Positions 16,547 to 26,245 are shown, numbered from the stretch's first letter. The stretch is DNA of 64,000 nt from Chitinophagaceae bacterium (GCA_017307735.1 JAFKGR010000017.1:1-64000); one strand, 5' to 3'. Translations and numbers: made by a program. Notes: a model not told the origin generated them from the letters alone.

Positions 16547-17725
16547 TTATTCGATATTTTCTATAATCCCTGCAATTCCCTGGCCGCCGCCCACACAGGC
16601 AGTCACAATTCCATATTTCTTATGCAGGCGTTTTAAGTCATTGATGATTTGAACTGTGAGTTTAGCTCCGGTACATCCGAGCGGATGTCCCAATGCAATA
16701 GCGCCACCGTTGATATTTACTTTATCCGGATTCAATCCGAGTTTTCGAATGACAGCAACACTTTGCGAAGCGAAAGCTTCATTTAATTCTACAAGATCAA
16801 TGTCATTCAGCGACATTCCTGCTCTTTTCAAAACCTTTGGTACGGCCGCCATGGGTCCTGTTCCCATGATACGCGGATGTACACCGGCGCTCAGGCAATG
16901 TACGATTCGTGCGATAGGTTTTAATCCGAGTTCGTTCATCATTTTTTCACTCATCACAATTGCGAAAGCTGCGCCGTCACTTGTTTGTGAAGAATTACCT
17001 GCGGTTACAGTTCCGCCTGCGGCAAATACAGGTTTTAATTTTGAAAGTACTTCCATGGTTGTACCCGGGCGAACCCCTTCATCGGTATCAAAAACGAAAG
17101 ATTTTTTTTGAATTTTATTGTCTTTTCCGACAAACGTCTGCTCTACATTAATTGGTATAATACCATTTTTGAAATATCCGTTTTTGATGGCATTGGCTGC
17201 GCGTTGATGGCTGCGGACAGCAAATTCATCCTGGTCTTCACGGGTGACATTAAATTCCTTGGAAACCGCTTCAGCCGTCAATCCCATGCTTATGAAATAA
17301 TCCGGATTGGTACTGGCCGCCTGATATGAGGGAACAGGTTTCCAGCCCATCATCGGTACCATGCTCATGTTTTCTGTTCCTCCTGCAATAATACAATCCG
17401 CCATACCTGCCCTGATTTTTGCAGTGGCAATAGAAATCGTTTCAAGGCCACTTGCGCAATAACGGTTTACTGTCATTCCCGGAATATTAATTCCCAAAGC
17501 GCGTACACTGATCATCCTTCCGATTTGCAATCCCTGTTCTGCTTCGGGAACGGCATTGCCCACAATCAGATCGTCAACTCTTTCTTTATCCAGTTGTGGA
17601 ATTTTTTCGAGCATTCTGGTAATTACTTCAACGGCTAAATCGTCTGAACGGTAAAATCTTAAACTTCCTTTATGGGCTTTTCCGACTGCTGTACGATACG
17701 CGGCTACGATATATGCTTCCATCAA
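16547..17725 (-). CDS. Acetyl-CoA C-acyltransferase (thiolase)
   Basis: A 392-residue thiolase with the acylated Cys in NRYCASGLE (about residue 90), the His in GGAIALGHPLGCTGA (near 349) and the second Cys in CVGGGQG (near 380). It catalyses thiolytic cleavage in fatty-acid beta-oxidation or the reverse condensation. No other beta-oxidation gene is adjacent, so the physiological direction cannot be assigned. Genes on both sides are unrelated. Confidence 0.93.
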   Translation of the reverse strand: MMEAYIVAAYRTAVGKAHKGSLRFYRSDDLAVEVITRMLEKIPQLDKERVDDLIVGNAVPEAEQGLQIGRMISVRALGINIPGMTVNRYCASGLETISIATAKIRAGMADCIIAGGTENMSMVPMMGWKPVPSYQAASTNPDYFISMGLTAEAVSKEFNVTREDQDEFAVRSHQRAANAIKNGYFKNGIIPINVEQTFVGKDNKIQKKSFVFDTDEGVRPGTTMEVLSKLKPVFAAGGTVTAGNSSQTSDGAAFAIVMSEKMMNELGLKPIARIVHCLSAGVHPRIMGTGPMAAVPKVLKRAGMSLNDIDLVELNEAFASQSVAVIRKLGLNPDKVNINGGAIALGHPLGCTGAKLTVQIINDLKRLHKKYGIVTACVGGGQGIAGIIENIE

Positions 17726-17776
17726 ATTTTATTTTGTATAAAGATAGTTGTTTATCTAACTATTTTTTATTTCTAT

Positions 17777-19459
17777 TTATTTAAAGTATCTGGCAACCAC
17801 TGGAATCCTTCTCCCCGGGCCGAAAGCTTTAGGTGAAATTCTAAGTATCGGGCAGAATTGATGCCGTTTGAATTCGGCTTTGTTCACCAATCTGATAACC
17901 AAATCAACCACTTTGGGATTATAACCCATTTTCAAAATTTCATCCGGCTCTCTCGATTTTTCAATGTATTGATACAAAACCGGATCCAATTGATCATAGG
18001 GTGGCAAACTCTGTGAATCGTATTGCCCGGGCCTGAGTTCAGCCGATGGCTGTTTATGAATGATATTCTTTGGAATGATTTCTTTCTCTTTATTAATGTG
18101 CCTTGCCAATTCATAAACCTGGAGTTTGTAACAATCTCCCATCACAGACAATCCGCCGGCCATATCACCATAAAGCGTACCATACCCGACAGACAATTCA
18201 CTTTTGTTGCTTGTGTTGAGCAATACACAGCCCAATTTATTTGCGATGGCCATCAGAATGTTTCCCCTTGTCCTGGCCTGGATATTTTCTTCTGCAACAT
18301 CGGGTTTTGTGTTTTTGAAAACTGGTTGTAGCGTATTTAAAAAACTATGGTAAATATTTTCTATCGGAAGGATATAATAGGGTGAACCCAGATTGCGGCA
18401 TAATTGCTCTCCGTCCGAAATACTGTGGCTGCTGCTGTATTGCGAAGGCATCAGAACAGATAATACATTTTCTTTTCCGAGGGCTTCACATGCAAGAGCC
18501 AGTGTTACAGCGCTGTCGATGCCACCGCTGTTTCCAACGATGGCTTTTTGCAAACCAAGCTTTGAAAAATAGTCTCTGATTCCATGAATAATGGCTTTCC
18601 TGACCTGATCGATATTTAAGGCGGGATCCAGTTTTTCCGGATCGAGTTGCTGGTTGGGCAATTCATTATTGGATTCAATGATTGGAGAATCCACTTTGCC
18701 ATTATCATCTACAATGATGCAGGCTTCATCTTCATCAAACTGTGCAAGCTGTTTACACAGGTTTGCATCCTTATCAAATACAAGAGATAGCCCATCGAAG
18801 ATGGTTTGTGTTTGTGCTCCTGTTGCATTTACATAAACCATGGGAAGTTTATATTTCAAAACATTCTGTTTTACTGTGGCCTTCCGGTCTTCATCATGTG
18901 TGTAATCAAATGGAGAAGCTGAAATATTGATCATGATGTCAGGATGTTCTTTCATCAATTGATCCATCGGACAAATCCGGTAAAGTGGATTGTCTCCCAG
19001 ATTCCAGATGTCTTCGCAAACGGTCAACGCAATCTTTTTTCCTTTAAACAAAATGGTTTTCCATTCGTATGCGGGTTCAAAATATCTGTATTCATCAAAA
19101 ATATCATAGTTGGGTAAACATGTTTTCTGGATTGTTGTTTGAATTTTTTTGTCATACAGGAAATAGGCAGAATTAAAAAGATCTTTTCCGCGGGGCGATA
19201 CATTGCGTTCGGGAGCACCGATAATCACTGCGATACCATCTGCATGGGCAGCGATTTCATGTACGGCTTTCAGGGAATTATCAATGAATTCATTGAAGTT
19301 GAGCAGGTCGGCGGATGGGTAACCGCAAACACTCAGTTCGGTAAATACTACCAGGTCTGCACCATTCTCTTTTGCTTTTTGAATAGCGCCGATTATTTTT
19401 TTTGTATTCCCTTCAAAATCTCCGACGGTGTAATTCTGTTGTGCTAATTGAATCTTCAT
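17777..19459 (-). CDS. nadE: Glutamine-dependent NAD+ synthase
   Basis: A 560-residue two-domain enzyme. The N-terminal nitrilase-like glutaminase domain has the Glu in FTELSVCGYP, the Lys in IQKTCLPNY and the Cys in LTVCEDIW, and releases ammonia from glutamine. The C-terminal synthetase domain has the ATP-binding SGGIDSA motif (near 315) and amidates nicotinic-acid adenine dinucleotide to NAD+. All catalytic residues are visible and the length is typical. It is divergent from gldB. Confidence 0.95.
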   Translation of the reverse strand: MKIQLAQQNYTVGDFEGNTKKIIGAIQKAKENGADLVVFTELSVCGYPSADLLNFNEFIDNSLKAVHEIAAHADGIAVIIGAPERNVSPRGKDLFNSAYFLYDKKIQTTIQKTCLPNYDIFDEYRYFEPAYEWKTILFKGKKIALTVCEDIWNLGDNPLYRICPMDQLMKEHPDIMINISASPFDYTHDEDRKATVKQNVLKYKLPMVYVNATGAQTQTIFDGLSLVFDKDANLCKQLAQFDEDEACIIVDDNGKVDSPIIESNNELPNQQLDPEKLDPALNIDQVRKAIIHGIRDYFSKLGLQKAIVGNSGGIDSAVTLALACEALGKENVLSVLMPSQYSSSHSISDGEQLCRNLGSPYYILPIENIYHSFLNTLQPVFKNTKPDVAEENIQARTRGNILMAIANKLGCVLLNTSNKSELSVGYGTLYGDMAGGLSVMGDCYKLQVYELARHINKEKEIIPKNIIHKQPSAELRPGQYDSQSLPPYDQLDPVLYQYIEKSREPDEILKMGYNPKVVDLVIRLVNKAEFKRHQFCPILRISPKAFGPGRRIPVVARYFK

Positions 19460-19547
19460 ACATCAAAATTAAAATTCAAATTGATTTTCCGGCGAAATGA
19501 AATTTATCTTAAAAATAAATCTGACTATTCTTTCTTTTATTTGCCAA

Positions 19548-20591
19548 ATGAAATATTTCTTCTATTTCCTCGCTTTGCTGCTTTTTTCATGTAATAGCAG
19601 TACAAAACCTGATGTTTCGAATATTGAGGTGAATCTGAAAACAGAAAGATTTGATAATGATTTTTTCAGGATAGATACCAATGAGGTTTCCTCTTCAATT
19701 CAACTACTTTACAAAAAGTATCCGGGATTTACAGGCGGATTTGTCAGTAATATTTTGGGGTTGCATGCGGACAGCCTGTCTGTAGGCCACAGCGCTACTT
19801 CTGAAGCTGTCAGGCAGTTTATCAAAGATTATACGCCGATCAAAGATTCAAGTGATCGGATTTTCAAAGATTTTTCCAAATGGACAACGAAAATCGATGA
19901 AGCTTTAAGATATGTGAAATACTATTTTCCAAAATACAAGTTACCTGAAAAAGTGATTGTTTTCATCGGGCCGATGGATGCTTTCTTTAACACCTCTTTC
20001 GGCATTCAGGGTGATGTGTTGACGCCGGCGGGTATCGGAATTGGTTTGCAACTTCATTTGGGAAAGGATTTTAGTTTTTATAAAAGTGAAGAAGGACAGG
20101 AACTTTATCCGGAATATATTTCCAGGTCATTTGATCCGGAGCACATTCCCATCAATGCGATGATGGTTATTATCGATGATCTTTATCCCCCGCAAAATCA
20201 ATCTTCCACTCTCATTGAGCAAATGGTTGAAAGTGGAAAAAAATATTTTTTGCTTGAGAAGTTTTTGCCTGATGAAAATGAATCTGCCCTGTTTGGTTAT
20301 ACGGAGGAACAAACGAAAGGTGTTTATAAAAATGAAGCTACCATCTGGGATTTTTTTCTGAATAATAATTTGATAAATAATAACGACCCGACCATCATTA
20401 AAAATTATATCGGCCCGTCTCCCAAGACGCAGGCTTTTGGAGATGGTGCACCGGGAAATTTAGGTAGTTTTATAGGCCTTCAGATTGTAAAAAAGTTTAT
20501 GGAAGTTAACCCCAAAACCTCGTTGGATCAATTGATGAAAATGCCCCAACGCCGGGTATATGAACAATCGAAATATAAACCGAGAAATTAA
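19548..20591 (+). CDS. gldB: Gliding motility lipoprotein GldB
   Basis: A lipoprotein of about 347 residues from ATG 19548: a hydrophobic signal and lipobox LLFSC (Cys near 15). The body matches GldB, including YPGFTGGFVSNILGL and the late FGDGAPGNLGSFIGLQIVKKFM segment. GldB is an envelope lipoprotein needed for gliding and is widely kept in Bacteroidota. An in-frame ATG at 19497 would add 17 hydrophobic residues before the signal and is less likely. The stop overlaps the convergent apaG stop by 4 bases. Confidence 0.85.
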   Translation: MKYFFYFLALLLFSCNSSTKPDVSNIEVNLKTERFDNDFFRIDTNEVSSSIQLLYKKYPGFTGGFVSNILGLHADSLSVGHSATSEAVRQFIKDYTPIKDSSDRIFKDFSKWTTKIDEALRYVKYYFPKYKLPEKVIVFIGPMDAFFNTSFGIQGDVLTPAGIGIGLQLHLGKDFSFYKSEEGQELYPEYISRSFDPEHIPINAMMVIIDDLYPPQNQSSTLIEQMVESGKKYFLLEKFLPDENESALFGYTEEQTKGVYKNEATIWDFFLNNNLINNNDPTIIKNYIGPSPKTQAFGDGAPGNLGSFIGLQIVKKFMEVNPKTSLDQLMKMPQRRVYEQSKYKPRN

Positions 20592-21007
20592 TTCATTTTA
20601 AGAGGTGCAATCATTTCAAACAGAGGAAGGTCGATCTCGAAGTGTTTTTTGTTATTGAGGTTTTGAACAGTGAAATTTCCATGTATCTGGCCCATTGCAC
20701 TTTTCAGGTGGCATTCGCTGAAGAACTCGAATTTTCTATGAGCTTCAATAACCGGTTGCTCAAATTCTATTGTCATCATTTCTGAACCTCTTTTTTCATA
20801 GGCGCTGTCAAAAGTGAACCAGTTCCTTTTTAAAATTTTTACGGCAAAATCATTTTTGTTTTCAAGCACAACCCGGTAAATAAAGGTATATCCATCTGTC
20901 AGTGGGTTACTCATATTGATTGAGTAAATGACATCAACAGTTACATTGATTCCACCGGTGTTTCTGGAAACTGTGGTTAACGGATTTTCAAAATTTTCTG
21001 TTTTCAT
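20588..21007 (-). CDS. apaG: ApaG domain protein
   Basis: A 139-residue protein made of a single ApaG/DUF525 beta-sandwich (about 15-135: INVTVDVIYS, FIYRVVLENKN, KILKRNWF, MGQIHGNF). The family is linked to diadenosine tetraphosphate metabolism and cation resistance in enterobacteria, and the domain recurs in F-box proteins; the molecular role is unsettled. The length is typical. A SUI1-type gene lies 17 bases upstream in the same direction. Confidence 0.88.
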   Translation of the reverse strand: MKTENFENPLTTVSRNTGGINVTVDVIYSINMSNPLTDGYTFIYRVVLENKNDFAVKILKRNWFTFDSAYEKRGSEMMTIEFEQPVIEAHRKFEFFSECHLKSAMGQIHGNFTVQNLNNKKHFEIDLPLFEMIAPLKMN

Positions 21008-21024
21008 GAGTGTAGTTTTCAGAG

Positions 21025-21366
21025 TCAGATAATTTTTGTTTTCGAATATCCTTTTTTTATTAAAAAGTCAAGTACTTTTTTTCGGCAATCTCCCTGGATC
21101 AAAATTTCCCCTTCCGAAACAGAACCACCCGTTCCGCAATATTTCTTTAATTCCTTTCCCAACGCATCAACAGCTTCATCGCTTTCATTAAAGCCCGCAA
21201 CCAATGTCACAATTTTGCCTGCCCTGTTTTTTTTGTCGATGCTGATTCTAATTTGCTGGACAGAAGGTTCAGGAGATTCAGGTTGTTCTTCCTGATCTGA
21301 TTGGTGGATCCATCCCGGATCCGTAGAATACACAATTCCGTTTTGTCTGGTTTTCTTCTTAGCCAT
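21025..21366 (-). CDS. SUI1/YciH-family translation factor
   Basis: A 113-residue protein with an N-terminal charged linker and a C-terminal SUI1 domain (about 40-110: RISIDKKNRAGKIVTLVAGF, KKYCGTGGSVSEGEILIQG, VLDFLIKKGY). Bacterial YciH-like proteins are structural relatives of eukaryotic eIF1 and influence start-site fidelity, although the bacterial role is poorly known. It is followed by apaG after 17 bases. Confidence 0.88.
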   Translation of the reverse strand: MAKKKTRQNGIVYSTDPGWIHQSDQEEQPESPEPSVQQIRISIDKKNRAGKIVTLVAGFNESDEAVDALGKELKKYCGTGGSVSEGEILIQGDCRKKVLDFLIKKGYSKTKII

Positions 21367-21530
21367 GGGTTATACAATTACATTGAAAGAATTAAACACT
21401 GAAATAGTTTTGTCTTTCTTTCGAAATAAGAAACCTTATTAGCCGGGTGAATATCCGAAAAAATCAATTTCGCTTAACCAAAAAGAAAAACTTTATTGGC
21501 AAACCAAAATTGGAACGATGAGAAATTTTC

Positions 21531-21905
21531 TTATTTCTCAATTCTGATTTCCTGCAAGAGGGTTTTGCCATTTTTATCCTTTGCAAAAAAAGTCAGTCTG
21601 TAAGTTCCTCCCGTGGTAATAAGATTTCCTATGCAATAGGCCGTTTCGTTGCTTTCGCTTTGATGTAAAACTTTGAAATCAGAAATCCGGTTAATTGAGA
21701 AGAAATTCGAAAGCATTGAAGTTGCCTGGGATTTGGAATAGCTCTCATTTTGACCACTCAGCGTGATTTCAACTGAATTATCAAGGGAGGCGGTGACAAA
21801 TGAAATATCCCCCGATTTGAAAGCTTTGATGAGATCGCTAAGTGCGAGTCTGGGGAAGGAGACGGCCAAAAAGGCGAGTGTTGTATAAATAAGAAATTGT
21901 TTCAT
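21531..21905 (-). CDS. DUF4783 exported protein
   Basis: A 124-residue protein with a signal peptide (about 1-22) and an NTF2-like DUF4783 domain (DLIKAFKSGDISFVTASLD, SKSQATSMLSNFF, GGTYRLTFFAKDKNGK). The family is largely restricted to Bacteroidota and has no assigned function; its SnoaL/NTF2 fold suggests a small binding pocket. It stands alone, and its 164-base downstream gap to the SUI1 gene holds nothing recognised. Confidence 0.8.
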   Translation of the reverse strand: MKQFLIYTTLAFLAVSFPRLALSDLIKAFKSGDISFVTASLDNSVEITLSGQNESYSKSQATSMLSNFFSINRISDFKVLHQSESNETAYCIGNLITTGGTYRLTFFAKDKNGKTLLQEIRIEK

Positions 21906-21998
21906 AAAATACCGGTTTAGATTCTGATGAGGTTGTATTTTGACCTTAATGAAATATAAATTTAATTCATAGTTTTTTATAAAGCAAGGCGAATGGTA

Positions 21999-22006
21999 TA
22001 GCTTTG
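21999..22006 (+). promoter_or_regulatory. -7 promoter element directly before gpmI
   Basis: TAGCTTTG fits the Bacteroidota -7 consensus TAnnTTTG and lies only 6 bases before the gpmI ATG at 22013. A transcript starting at the usual distance would have almost no leader. No good -33 TTTG is visible upstream, which weakens the call. Confidence 0.4.
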
Positions 22007-22012
22007 CGCACC

Positions 22013-23530
22013 ATGAACAACAAAAAAGCTATACTCGTAATCATGGACGGTTGGGGGCTCGGAAAAGTTGCAAAGAGCGATGCCATCCGCCATGCAAAAA
22101 CTCCATTTGTTACCTCACTTTACGATAAATATCCAAACAGTACGTTGACGACCTGTGGCCGTGCAGTGGGCTTGCCGGAAGGTCAGATGGGAAACAGCGA
22201 AGTCGGACATTTGAATTTGGGGGCAGGAAGAATAGTTTATCAGGAATTGGAAAGAATTAACATTGCTGTTGAAGATGGAAGCCTGAAAAAGAATCCGGTA
22301 TTGACGGAAACTATTAAATACGCGAAAAAAAATAATAAGCCCCTGCATTTAATAGGTTTGGTGAGTGATGGCGGGGTACATTCTCACATCAATCATTTAA
22401 AGGCGTTGTGTTCTATTTGTGCTGAATCCGGATTGAAAAATGTTTATATACATGCATTCACGGATGGCAGAGATACGGATCCGAAAAGTGGAGTAGGGTA
22501 CCTGACCGATCTTCAGCATCATCTTGATAAAACTACCGGAAAAATTGCGACTGTCATGGGTAGATATTATGCCATGGATCGTGATAAAAGATGGGAAAGA
22601 GTGAAGAAGGCTTATGATGCTTTAGTGAAAAGAGAGGGTAAACATACAAATAACCTGATTGAGGCCGTCAAAGAATCTTATGCGGAAAATGTAACTGATG
22701 AATTTATTTTGCCAATCATCAATGATCAGACGCCCGATGGTTGTTTGAAAGAAGATGATGCTGTAATTTGTTTCAATTTCCGTACAGACAGATGCCGTCA
22801 AATTACCCAGGTTTTGACACAGGAAAATTTTCCGGATTTCAATATGCACACCCTCAAATTGTATTTCACTACGATGACCATTTACGATCATAAGTTCAGG
22901 GGAATACATAATATTTTTGACAATCAGGATTTACGTGAAACCATAGGAGAAATTTTAGAAAAAAACGGCAAGAAACAAATCAGAATAGCAGAAACCGAAA
23001 AATATCCTCATGTAACTTTTTTCTTCAGCGGCGGAAGGGAAATTCCGTTTGAAGGTGAAAACAGGATCATGATTCCTTCTCCCAAAGTGACCACCTACGA
23101 TTTGAAACCGGAGATGAGCGCTTTTGAAGTGAAGGATGCATTGGTACCGGAAATTAAGAAACAATCTGCCGATTTTATCTGCCTCAATTTTGCGAATGCT
23201 GATATGGTGGGTCATACCGGAGTATGGGATGCAGTGATTAAAGCCGTTGAAACAGTGGATACCTGTGTTAAGGAAGTTGTTACCGCTGCATTAGACAATG
23301 GATATGTTATTTTTCTCACAGCCGACCACGGCAATTCGGATTATATGATCAATGAAGATGGGACACCGAATACCGCCCATACAAAAAATCCGGTTCCCTA
23401 TTTTATTATTGGTGCAGATCAGGATTTGAAATTGGTTCCGGGGAAGTTGGGAGATGTGGCTCCGACAATTCTCACATTGATGGGATTACCGGTTCCTGCT
23501 GCCATGACAGGTAATATTTTATTTAAATAG
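22013..23530 (+). CDS. gpmI: 2,3-bisphosphoglycerate-independent phosphoglycerate mutase
   Basis: A 505-residue alkaline-phosphatase-superfamily enzyme interconverting 3- and 2-phosphoglycerate. It has the metal-binding start ILVIMDGWG, the phospho-Ser in QMGNSEVGHLNLGAGR (about residue 63), LVSDGGVHSH, HAFTDGRDTDP and the second metal cluster in NFANADMVGHTG and LTADHGNSD. The length is typical. The start is ATG 22013; a TTG 9 bases upstream is rejected. The promoter element abuts the start codon. Confidence 0.96.
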   Translation: MNNKKAILVIMDGWGLGKVAKSDAIRHAKTPFVTSLYDKYPNSTLTTCGRAVGLPEGQMGNSEVGHLNLGAGRIVYQELERINIAVEDGSLKKNPVLTETIKYAKKNNKPLHLIGLVSDGGVHSHINHLKALCSICAESGLKNVYIHAFTDGRDTDPKSGVGYLTDLQHHLDKTTGKIATVMGRYYAMDRDKRWERVKKAYDALVKREGKHTNNLIEAVKESYAENVTDEFILPIINDQTPDGCLKEDDAVICFNFRTDRCRQITQVLTQENFPDFNMHTLKLYFTTMTIYDHKFRGIHNIFDNQDLRETIGEILEKNGKKQIRIAETEKYPHVTFFFSGGREIPFEGENRIMIPSPKVTTYDLKPEMSAFEVKDALVPEIKKQSADFICLNFANADMVGHTGVWDAVIKAVETVDTCVKEVVTAALDNGYVIFLTADHGNSDYMINEDGTPNTAHTKNPVPYFIIGADQDLKLVPGKLGDVAPTILTLMGLPVPAAMTGNILFK

Positions 23531-23907
23531 GTTTTAAGCAAATCTTTAATTGCCGGATTCATTTTTATACCCGGAGGAATGAATAATCGTTTGTCCTTTT
23601 CAAACCTTGATTTCATTTGCTGAATTACCATCCTTCCTTTCCGGAGTGGGATTTGCGATGCGATTTTTGTAAACCTCGTCCATTCAAATTGTGGTTCTCA
23701 TTTTTTGCCGGGCCTTTCTTTTTCTGCTGAAATGCTTTGAAAAAAGTCAAAAATATTTTGGTTTATAATATATCCTGTTTAAGACTTTAAGATGTAGCCC
23801 AGCCAAAATATCAATAAAATTGTTTAAAAATTTTCCCAAGTTCAAAATTTGTATGCAGCGATTTGGGAAATAATTTGTCTTATCTTAGTGGGGTTAAACA
23901 AACCCAG
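23531..23907. other. Gap upstream of the ECF sigma operon
   Basis: 377 bases without a gene. Near the right end, AAAATTTG (about 23845) and TAATTTG (about 23871) sit roughly 19 bases apart and may be the promoter of the sigma gene. No clear terminator follows gpmI; a GCCGGGCC-containing stretch near 23708 lacks a good partner. Confidence 0.4.
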
Positions 23908-24480
23908 ATGACTGAAGAACAACTGATTCAAGGCTGTCGGGAAAACCTTGCAAGCGCACAGGAGGAAATGTATGCTCATTTCAGTCCGCGCATGCTCGGT
24001 GTGTGTTACAGATATGGGAAGAGCAGGGAAGATGCTGAAGATATGTTGCAGGAAGGGTTTATAAAAGTTTTTAATCAGATTCACCAGTTCAAGGGTGAAG
24101 GTTCTTTGGAAGGTTGGGTCAGGCGGATTATAGTGCACACTTGTATTAATCATTTAAAAAAGAACAAAAAGTTTAATGAAAGTGTGTCTCTTGTCAATGC
24201 CTGCGATGTTCGTGTCAGGGATTACAGTGTACCTTCCATGCTTCAGGCAAAGCAGGTGGTTGAGTGCATCAGGTTGCTTCCTCTCGGATACCGTACCGTA
24301 CTTAACCTTTACGCCATTGAGGGATTCTCGCATAAAGAGATTGGCAGAATTCTGGATATAGAGGAAAGTACGAGCCGGTCTCAATACACGAGAGCCAAAG
24401 CTTTGTTGGAAGAGATTTTGATTAAAAGAAAAATCCTACCGGAAAAAGAAAAGGTAAGATTGGTTTCAGGGGAACCCTAA
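23908..24480 (+). CDS. ECF-type RNA polymerase sigma factor
   Basis: A 190-residue sigma-70 family member of the extracytoplasmic type. Region 2 (MYAHFSPRMLGVCYRYGKSREDAEDMLQEGF) recognises the -10 element, and region 4 carries the helix-turn-helix (LPLGYRTVLNLYAIEGFSHKEIGRILDIEESTSRSQYTRAK). The start is ATG 23908; a TTG 45 bases upstream is rejected. The membrane-anchored gene that follows after 40 bases is the likely anti-sigma partner, so the pair should respond to an envelope signal. Confidence 0.93.
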   Translation: MTEEQLIQGCRENLASAQEEMYAHFSPRMLGVCYRYGKSREDAEDMLQEGFIKVFNQIHQFKGEGSLEGWVRRIIVHTCINHLKKNKKFNESVSLVNACDVRVRDYSVPSMLQAKQVVECIRLLPLGYRTVLNLYAIEGFSHKEIGRILDIEESTSRSQYTRAKALLEEILIKRKILPEKEKVRLVSGEP

Positions 24481-24520
24481 CTGCAAAATATAAATACCAA
24501 AAAAAATCCTGAAAGAAGTT

Positions 24521-25954
24521 ATGATGGACAGATTTGACACGGATGATTTTGAACGTACGCTGAGAGAAAACGCAGACAAATTCGAACTCGATCCTCCCGA
24601 AAGAGTATGGAAATCTATTTACAACGATTTACATCCAGGCAGCAAATGGCCTTCGCTCGCCATTGGGATAATCATGATCATCGGTATATTCTGGATAGGA
24701 AATACCAACCAGCATTCTACAACCAAACAAGCCAATCAAATAGTGCCTCCTGCCAAAATTCAGGAGGATAATGAAGTTGGTAAACCTTTATCAGGTAATG
24801 AAAATAAAGTGAAAAATACCAACACCGGAACTGATACAGAAACAAAAACAATCAACAATCAATCGCAGCCGGGCCGGGAAATTAATTCAAACACACTAAC
24901 ATTTTCCGGAAAGGAATCTGCACCTGTTACCAGATCATCAGGAAATGAAAAATCTGATATTGTAAGTGGCCGGTGGATTGCACCTCTGGCAATATCACTT
25001 CCAGTGACAGGCAGTAAAGAGAATACAGGAGTGCCCGGTGTATTTAAAAATTTAAATTCCATTACAGGCGCCCGATCGGAAATAAGTATTTCAAAAGAAT
25101 TACAAACAGGTAATACTTTATTTACGACGTTTAGTATTGATCAACCTGAAATTAGTCTGAATTCAAAAATGGAAAGGGCAGACAGGATTCCTTTTGAATC
25201 GCAGCAGGCCAATTTGGAGATAAACAGGAAAAAGGTAAAGAAATACAGAAGAGCGGAATGGACATTTTTTGTTACACCGGTAATTACAAATGTCCGTTTT
25301 GGAGGATCAAATTTAAACCAGCCATCTTCTCTGGTTGTGGTTAATCCGTCCTCACCTCACCAAATGGATTTGGGTTCTCTTTTGGGATTTCAGACAGGCA
25401 CAAATGTGGGATATAAAATCAATGATTTTTTGAGTTTTTATTCCGGCGTTCATGTCAATTACGGTGGATACGATATTCAGCCGAGAATTGTGCACCCTAC
25501 CCTGGCCACTGTTACTTTTAAAAGACAAAATGGTGAATTCTTTACTAAGAATTATGTTACCTATCTCAGCAATAAACCCGGAGAAGGTAATACGAATATC
25601 AGGAATTATAGCCTGCAACTTGGAGTTCCGGCCGGGCTTGAACTGACCTTGTTCAGCAACCAAAAAATAAAGTGGAGTATATCTTCGGATATCGAACCGT
25701 TTGTAGTCGTATCTTCCAGGGCATATATCCTTTCGGGTGATGGCAGCAGTTTTGTAAGTGACCCGGATATTTTGCGGAGAATGAATTTGAATGGAGATTT
25801 CGCAACTACATTGACCTTGTCAGGAAAAGATATCAATTGGAAAATCGGGCCGGCTGTTCAATATCAAATACTATCTACCTATAGTCATATATATAATGTA
25901 AAAGAACATTTATTCAGCTATGGATTGCGGCTGGGGCTAAGCAAAAAAAATTAA
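24521..25954 (+). CDS. Anti-sigma-like protein with outer-membrane barrel-type C-terminus
   Basis: A 477-residue protein. Residues 1-46 are acidic and resemble the short cytoplasmic sigma-binding part of anti-sigma factors (FERTLRENADKFELDPPERVW), followed by one transmembrane segment (about 48-65) and a long Asn/Thr/Ser-rich linker (70-230). The C-terminal 240 residues are beta-rich with alternating aromatic strands typical of a small outer-membrane barrel (TGTNVGYKINDFLSFYSGVHVNYGG, HLFSYGLRLGLSKKN). One chain may therefore span the envelope from sigma factor to outer membrane. It directly follows the sigma gene. The architecture is read from sequence pattern only. Confidence 0.65.
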   Translation: MMDRFDTDDFERTLRENADKFELDPPERVWKSIYNDLHPGSKWPSLAIGIIMIIGIFWIGNTNQHSTTKQANQIVPPAKIQEDNEVGKPLSGNENKVKNTNTGTDTETKTINNQSQPGREINSNTLTFSGKESAPVTRSSGNEKSDIVSGRWIAPLAISLPVTGSKENTGVPGVFKNLNSITGARSEISISKELQTGNTLFTTFSIDQPEISLNSKMERADRIPFESQQANLEINRKKVKKYRRAEWTFFVTPVITNVRFGGSNLNQPSSLVVVNPSSPHQMDLGSLLGFQTGTNVGYKINDFLSFYSGVHVNYGGYDIQPRIVHPTLATVTFKRQNGEFFTKNYVTYLSNKPGEGNTNIRNYSLQLGVPAGLELTLFSNQKIKWSISSDIEPFVVVSSRAYILSGDGSSFVSDPDILRRMNLNGDFATTLTLSGKDINWKIGPAVQYQILSTYSHIYNVKEHLFSYGLRLGLSKKN

Positions 25955-26119
25955 AATAAGTATTCCTAAATAGTTTTTGTGGTAGTAAACGGAATTAAAT
26001 CCTGAATGCTCTTTTTTTATTCCCAACATTTGACTTCTCTTTCTATCTTTTTATTTTTTAGAACGTGATCTTATTCCTACAAATCAAATACTTTATTAGA
26101 TTTGCAGCCCTTTTGGAAA

Positions 26120-26206
26120 GGAGAGTTGTCCGAGTGGTTGAAGGAGCACGCCTGGAAAGTGTGTATATCAGTAATGGTATCGGGGGTTCGAATCCCTCAC
26201 TCTCCG
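26120..26206 (+). tRNA. tRNA-Ser (GGA)
   Basis: An 87-base class II tRNA. The acceptor stem is GGAGAGT (26120-26126) with ACTCTCC (26199-26205) and a G discriminator. The anticodon loop CTGGAAA with a CACGC/GTGTG stem gives anticodon GGA (reads UCC and UCU). A long variable arm and GGTTCGAATCC T-arm are present. CCA is not encoded. A terminator hairpin follows. Confidence 0.95.
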
Positions 26207-26214
26207 CTAAATAA

Positions 26215-26245
26215 AAACCCTGCTTTTTCAGGCGGGTTTCATTAT
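26215..26245 (+). terminator. Terminator of tRNA-Ser
   Basis: AAACCC (26215-26220) pairs with GGGTTT (26234-26239), with an inner CTG/CAG pairing option, 9 bases past the end of the tRNA. The T tail is part of the stem, so the strength is moderate. Confidence 0.55.
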
